Shown: piece after piece, positions 61,176 through 64,000 of the stretch
Position numbering within the stretch: position 1 is the first letter of the stretch
How the letters are laid out: each line of letters starts with the position of its first letter
Assembly: GCF_000282355.1 (NCBI RefSeq)
Contig: NZ_AKJL01000276.1
Span: forward strand, 1 to 64,000
DNA length: 64,000 nucleotides
Direction of reading: 5' to 3'
DNA from: Pseudomonas sp. GM49
GTDB taxonomy: Bacteria > Pseudomonadota > Gammaproteobacteria > Pseudomonadales > Pseudomonadaceae
Translations under genes and position numbers: made by a program
The notes under the pieces: model-generated
What the model was told of the DNA's origin: nothing
The model's input: only the letters and a program-made list of their open reading frames with translations
The model's database searches: none

Positions 61176-62174
61176 GTGGGAGCCTATCGTCTGCTATTAG
61201 CCGCTCTGGTGGCCGTTTCTCATATGGGCAAGACGTTCATGGGGCTAAACCCCGGCGTGATTGCCGTGATTTCCTTCCTGATCATCAGCGGTTTCGTGAT
61301 GACCTCGCTGATCGAGCGCAACTACAAGGCGCCGGAGACAGTTGGCCTGTTCTACCTGGACCGCGCCCTGCGGCTCTACCCTCAATTCCTGCTCTACTTC
61401 GCAGTTTCCTGTGCGGTGATCTATTTCCTGCTGCCCGGCACGCCTCAAGCCGCCGAGCTGACGCTGCGCAACATCGCCGCAAGCCTGACTATTGTGCCAC
61501 TCGGCTTCTACATGTTCGGAGCGGCGGGATCGTGGATCTTGCCACCGGCCTGGTCTTTGGGGCTTGAGATGTGCTTCTACCTGGTGATCCCTTTCCTGAT
61601 CATCTACAGGGCGCGGGGCGTTGCGTTTGCTCTGTCCGTCGTCGTCTTCATGGCCGCGTGCCTGGGTTTCATCAACACCGACCTGTACGGCTACCGTCTA
61701 TTGCCGGGCGTGCTGTTCATGTTCCTGTGCGGCAGCTACCTGTACAAAGCGCAGCCGAAGGATTTGGCGGTCGCTGCCGGCACCGCCGTGGCGGCGGCCC
61801 TGATGTTTGCGGCCATCATGGCGGGATGGATAGAGCGCCGACCGTTCAATGCCGAAGTGACTGCCGGCATAGCGCTGGGCGTGCCCGCCGTGTACCTGCT
61901 GACAAAGCTCAAGTTTCACCGGATTGACGAGTTCCTCGGCAATATCAGCTACGGCGTGTTCCTGAATCACTATGTGGTGATGTACTTCCTGCACGCCGTC
62001 TGGTCGGTTGCCTACGATGGGGCCATTGTTGCAACAGTGCTGGCCTTGTCGTTGCTGCTCAGCGGCGTTTCGTACTACTGCGTCGAACGGCCGGCCCTGA
62101 AGCTTCGTCACGCGCTTCGGGCCGGCGCAAAAGATGGGGTGGGTCAACCGCAGGGTCGCGAAACCGCAGCGTAG
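61176..62174 (+). CDS. Acyltransferase 3 family membrane protein
   Basis: This membrane acyltransferase of 332 aa has about nine hydrophobic segments. The family marks are VSHMGKTFMGLNPGV, SFLIISGFVMTSLI, RALRLYPQF and WSLGLEMCFYLVIPF. The N-terminus is short compared with the O-antigen acyltransferase at 15406. The GTG start follows GGGGTGTAA. It lies between qhpG and the aldehyde dehydrogenase but has no obvious part in amine metabolism; surface polysaccharide acylation is more likely. Confidence 0.8.
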   Translation: MGAYRLLLAALVAVSHMGKTFMGLNPGVIAVISFLIISGFVMTSLIERNYKAPETVGLFYLDRALRLYPQFLLYFAVSCAVIYFLLPGTPQAAELTLRNIAASLTIVPLGFYMFGAAGSWILPPAWSLGLEMCFYLVIPFLIIYRARGVAFALSVVVFMAACLGFINTDLYGYRLLPGVLFMFLCGSYLYKAQPKDLAVAAGTAVAAALMFAAIMAGWIERRPFNAEVTAGIALGVPAVYLLTKLKFHRIDEFLGNISYGVFLNHYVVMYFLHAVWSVAYDGAIVATVLALSLLLSGVSYYCVERPALKLRHALRAGAKDGVGQPQGRETAA

Positions 62175-62227
62175 TGGCTGGAGTTGCCGCCCGCTTCTGC
62201 AGGGGATTTGTGCTTAACGCACAAATC

Positions 62228-62256
62228 CTGTGGGAGCGGGCTTGCCCGCGAAGGCG
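62228..62256. repeat. Single REP element
   Basis: The sequence CTGTGGGAGCGGGCTTGCCC followed by GCGAAGGCGG is a common fluorescent-Pseudomonas REP variant. It lies in the 100-bp gap between the convergent acyltransferase and aldehyde dehydrogenase genes and may help terminate or stabilise both messages. Confidence 0.8.
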
Positions 62257-62275
62257 GCCTGAAGGTCGCTACAAA

Positions 62276-63766
62276 TCACAACTTGATCAACACCGACTTC
62301 AACTCGGTGTAATGCTCGATCGCCGCATACCCCATCTCACGCCCGACCCCGGACATCTTGTAGCCGCCGAACGGCAGCGCCGGGTCCAGGGCGCTGTGGC
62401 AGTTGACCCACACCGAACCGGACTTGATCCGAGGAATCATCCGGTGCACTGCCGCCAGATCATTGGACCAGATGCTCGCCCCCAGGCCGTAGGGACTGTC
62501 ATTGGCCATGCGCAAGGCATCGGCTTCGTCATCGAACGGGATAGCCACCAGCACCGGGCCGAAGATTTCTTCCTGCACCAGTGAGTGCTTCTGATCGACA
62601 TCCACGATCACCGTCGGCTTGACGAAATACCCCGGGCCGAACTGCTCGCCACCGCAGGCGATCGTCGCGCCGCTTGCCCGGCCCTTTTCGATGTACCCAT
62701 AAACCCGCTCCTGCTGCCGCGCCGAGATCAACGGCCCCATCTCGACGCTCGGGTCCAGGCCGTTGCCGAGTTTCATGGCGTTAGCGATATCGCTGATGTC
62801 CGCCACCACGTTGTCGAAATGCTTGCGCTGTACATACAGCCTGGAGCCTGCGCAGCAGACTTGGCCCTGATTGAAGAAAATCGCGCTGGCAGCCCCGGCC
62901 GCGGCGGTTTTCAGGTCGGCGTCGGCCATGACGATGGTCGGCGACTTGCCGCCCAGCTCCAGGGTCACCCGGGTCATGGAATCCATGGCGATCTTGCCGA
63001 TCTGCTTGCCCACGGCGGTGGAACCGGTGAAGGTCAGTTTGTCGACCAATGGGTTATGGGTCAGGGCCGAGCCTGCGGTGATGCCGGTGCCGGTGACGAC
63101 ATTGAACACGCCTTCGGGATAACCGGCTTCCAGTACCAGCTCAGCGAGTTTCAGCGCGGTCAGCGGGGTTTCGTCGGCGGGTTTGAGCACCACGGTACAA
63201 CCGGTGGCCAGGGCCGGACCGAGTTTCCAGCAGGCCAGCAGCAGCGGGAAGTTCCAGGCGACGATGGCGCCGACCACGCCCACCGCTTCGCGACGGATGA
63301 AGCTGTGGAACTGGTCGTTGGGCATCAGCGGTGCCGACACGTCAACCGTAGAACCTTCGATCTTGGTCGCCCAACCGGCCATGTAGCGCAGGAAGTCGAT
63401 GGCCAGTTGCACGTCCATCACCTGGGCCACGGCCGCGCTTTTGCCGTTGTTCAGGCATTCCAGTTGCGCCAGCAGCTCGGCGTCGCGCTGCATCAGGTCG
63501 GCGAGTTTCCACAGCAGGTTCTGCCGCTCCCGGGGACGGGTGCGGGTCCAGGCCGAGTCGTCGAACGCTTGACGGGCGGCTAGCACCGCGCGGTCGACAT
63601 CCTCCGGCGTTGCCCGTGGCACCACGCATAGCACCTCACCGGTGGCCGGGTTGTGCAGGGGCATGGTCTGGCCGTCGGCGGCCTCGACCCAGTCGCCACC
63701 GATGAGCATGCGCGGGGCGCGCTGGATGAATGCCGAAGTGGCGGAAAGCACGTTTGGGAGCGACAT
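62276..63766 (-). CDS. Phenylacetaldehyde-type aldehyde dehydrogenase (PeaE/FeaB-like)
   Basis: This NAD(P)-dependent aldehyde dehydrogenase of 496 aa has ELGGKSPTIVMAD (catalytic Glu), FFNQGQVCCAGSRLYV (catalytic Cys), FTGSTAVG and PFGGYKMSGVGRE. It would oxidise aldehydes released from primary amines, such as phenylacetaldehyde from phenylethylamine. The start at 63766 (MSLPNVLSATSAF) avoids an unrelated 46-residue extension. A consensus sigma-54 promoter lies about 40-55 bp upstream, and the regulator at 55501 is the likely activator. Confidence 0.9.
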   Translation of the reverse strand: MSLPNVLSATSAFIQRAPRMLIGGDWVEAADGQTMPLHNPATGEVLCVVPRATPEDVDRAVLAARQAFDDSAWTRTRPRERQNLLWKLADLMQRDAELLAQLECLNNGKSAAVAQVMDVQLAIDFLRYMAGWATKIEGSTVDVSAPLMPNDQFHSFIRREAVGVVGAIVAWNFPLLLACWKLGPALATGCTVVLKPADETPLTALKLAELVLEAGYPEGVFNVVTGTGITAGSALTHNPLVDKLTFTGSTAVGKQIGKIAMDSMTRVTLELGGKSPTIVMADADLKTAAAGAASAIFFNQGQVCCAGSRLYVQRKHFDNVVADISDIANAMKLGNGLDPSVEMGPLISARQQERVYGYIEKGRASGATIACGGEQFGPGYFVKPTVIVDVDQKHSLVQEEIFGPVLVAIPFDDEADALRMANDSPYGLGASIWSNDLAAVHRMIPRIKSGSVWVNCHSALDPALPFGGYKMSGVGREMGYAAIEHYTELKSVLIKL

Positions 63767-63804
63767 TGGCGAGGCCTCTTGTTGTTCGTGAGAACCGGGC
63801 TTTC

Positions 63805-63819
63805 GCAATGGCTGTGCCA
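63805..63819 (-). promoter_or_regulatory. Sigma-54 promoter of the aldehyde dehydrogenase gene
   Basis: On the minus strand the sequence reads TGGCAC-AGCCA-TTGC, matching the -24/-12 consensus TGGCAC-N5-TTGC with exact spacing (GG and GC ten bases apart). The -12 element ends about 39 bp before the ATG at 63766, so transcription would start near 63793. Confidence 0.85.
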
Positions 63820-64000
63820 AGTGTTCGGGAGTGCCTGGCAGGCCTTGTCGGACGGGGTTTTGCCTGAAGTCGAAGCAGTCGGATAGCGCGAGGGTTTGTC
63901 GCAAATCGAGAAACCGGATGAGACGACGAACAACCGCTCCGCGATCTTGAGGCGCCCCTTGGCGAGGACTAGAATTTTCCGGCTCGGTGGGTGAAATGAC
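63820..64000. other. Upstream activation region at the right window edge
   Basis: About 180 bp upstream of the sigma-54 promoter, cut by the window end. No gene is recognisable; it should contain the enhancer sites for the activator and perhaps the promoter of a divergent gene outside the window. Confidence 0.4.

Overview
The window reads as a fluorescent-type Pseudomonas chromosome. It is GC-rich with tightly packed genes. It carries an almost complete common polysaccharide antigen (A-band D-rhamnan) O-antigen locus in the P. aeruginosa gene order, Pseudomonas-type REP sequences (GTGGGAGCGAGCTTGCTCGC), GlpR-type and LysR regulators, and a quinohemoprotein amine dehydrogenase maturation set. 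No tRNA, rRNA, CRISPR array or intact insertion sequence was recognised.

Region 1 (1-17.4 kb), cell envelope. A stand-alone PBP2-type transpeptidase converges on the minus-strand operon rmd-gmd-wbpW-wzm-wzt-wbpX-wbpY-wbpZ. These genes make GDP-D-rhamnose, polymerise the D-rhamnan and export it through an ABC transporter. A divergent, translationally coupled five-gene operon (two paralogous glycosyltransferases, two paralogous SAM methyltransferases, one acyltransferase) matches PA5455-PA5459 and probably caps or modifies the polymer. The first glycosyltransferase has a low-complexity Glu-Pro linker and a 33-bp tandem repeat.

Region 2 (17.4-25.3 kb). A minus-strand operon encodes a sugar-phosphate-isomerase-like TIM barrel, an Fe(II)/2-oxoglutarate-type oxygenase, a periplasmic binding protein, a fused permease/ATPase amino-acid-type ABC transporter and an SDR, so a nutrient uptake and breakdown system of unknown substrate. 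An EthD-like protein lies upstream. A lower-GC MFS transporter gene follows.

Region 3 (25.4-29.7 kb). A four-carbon sugar-acid operon (KdgT-type permease, threonate kinase, PdxA2 dehydrogenase, DeoR-family repressor) is preceded by a 35-bp near-perfect palindrome, a likely operator.

Region 4 (29.9-37.2 kb). A LysR regulator faces a cluster of three SDRs, an alpha/beta hydrolase and a glutathione transferase. The cluster ends in gene debris: a C-terminally truncated OYE-type reductase overlapping the start of a decayed zinc-type alcohol dehydrogenase.

Region 5 (36.3-44.7 kb). A LysR regulator faces an M20 amidohydrolase with a four-gene basic-amino-acid/opine-type ABC importer, and a perfect inverted repeat sits between them. 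Next come an e(P4)-family acid phosphatase without a lipobox, a possible IS30-type end fragment and a patatin-like lipase.

Region 6 (45-55.2 kb), an uncharacterised catabolic cluster: flavin hydroxylase, TetR regulator, OYE-type reductase, second TetR regulator with clear operators, extradiol-type dioxygenase, FAH-family hydrolase with an optional Tat-like leader, acyl-CoA ligase and FadL-type outer-membrane channel. Together they suggest hydroxylation, ring opening, C-C cleavage and CoA activation of a hydrophobic aromatic compound.

Region 7 (55.3-64 kb). A sigma-54 activator is coupled to qhpF-qhpE-qhpG-like maturation genes of quinohemoprotein amine dehydrogenase. Then follow an unrelated acyltransferase and a phenylacetaldehyde-type aldehyde dehydrogenase with a consensus sigma-54 promoter. 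The dehydrogenase structural genes are not in the window and may lie just past its right edge.
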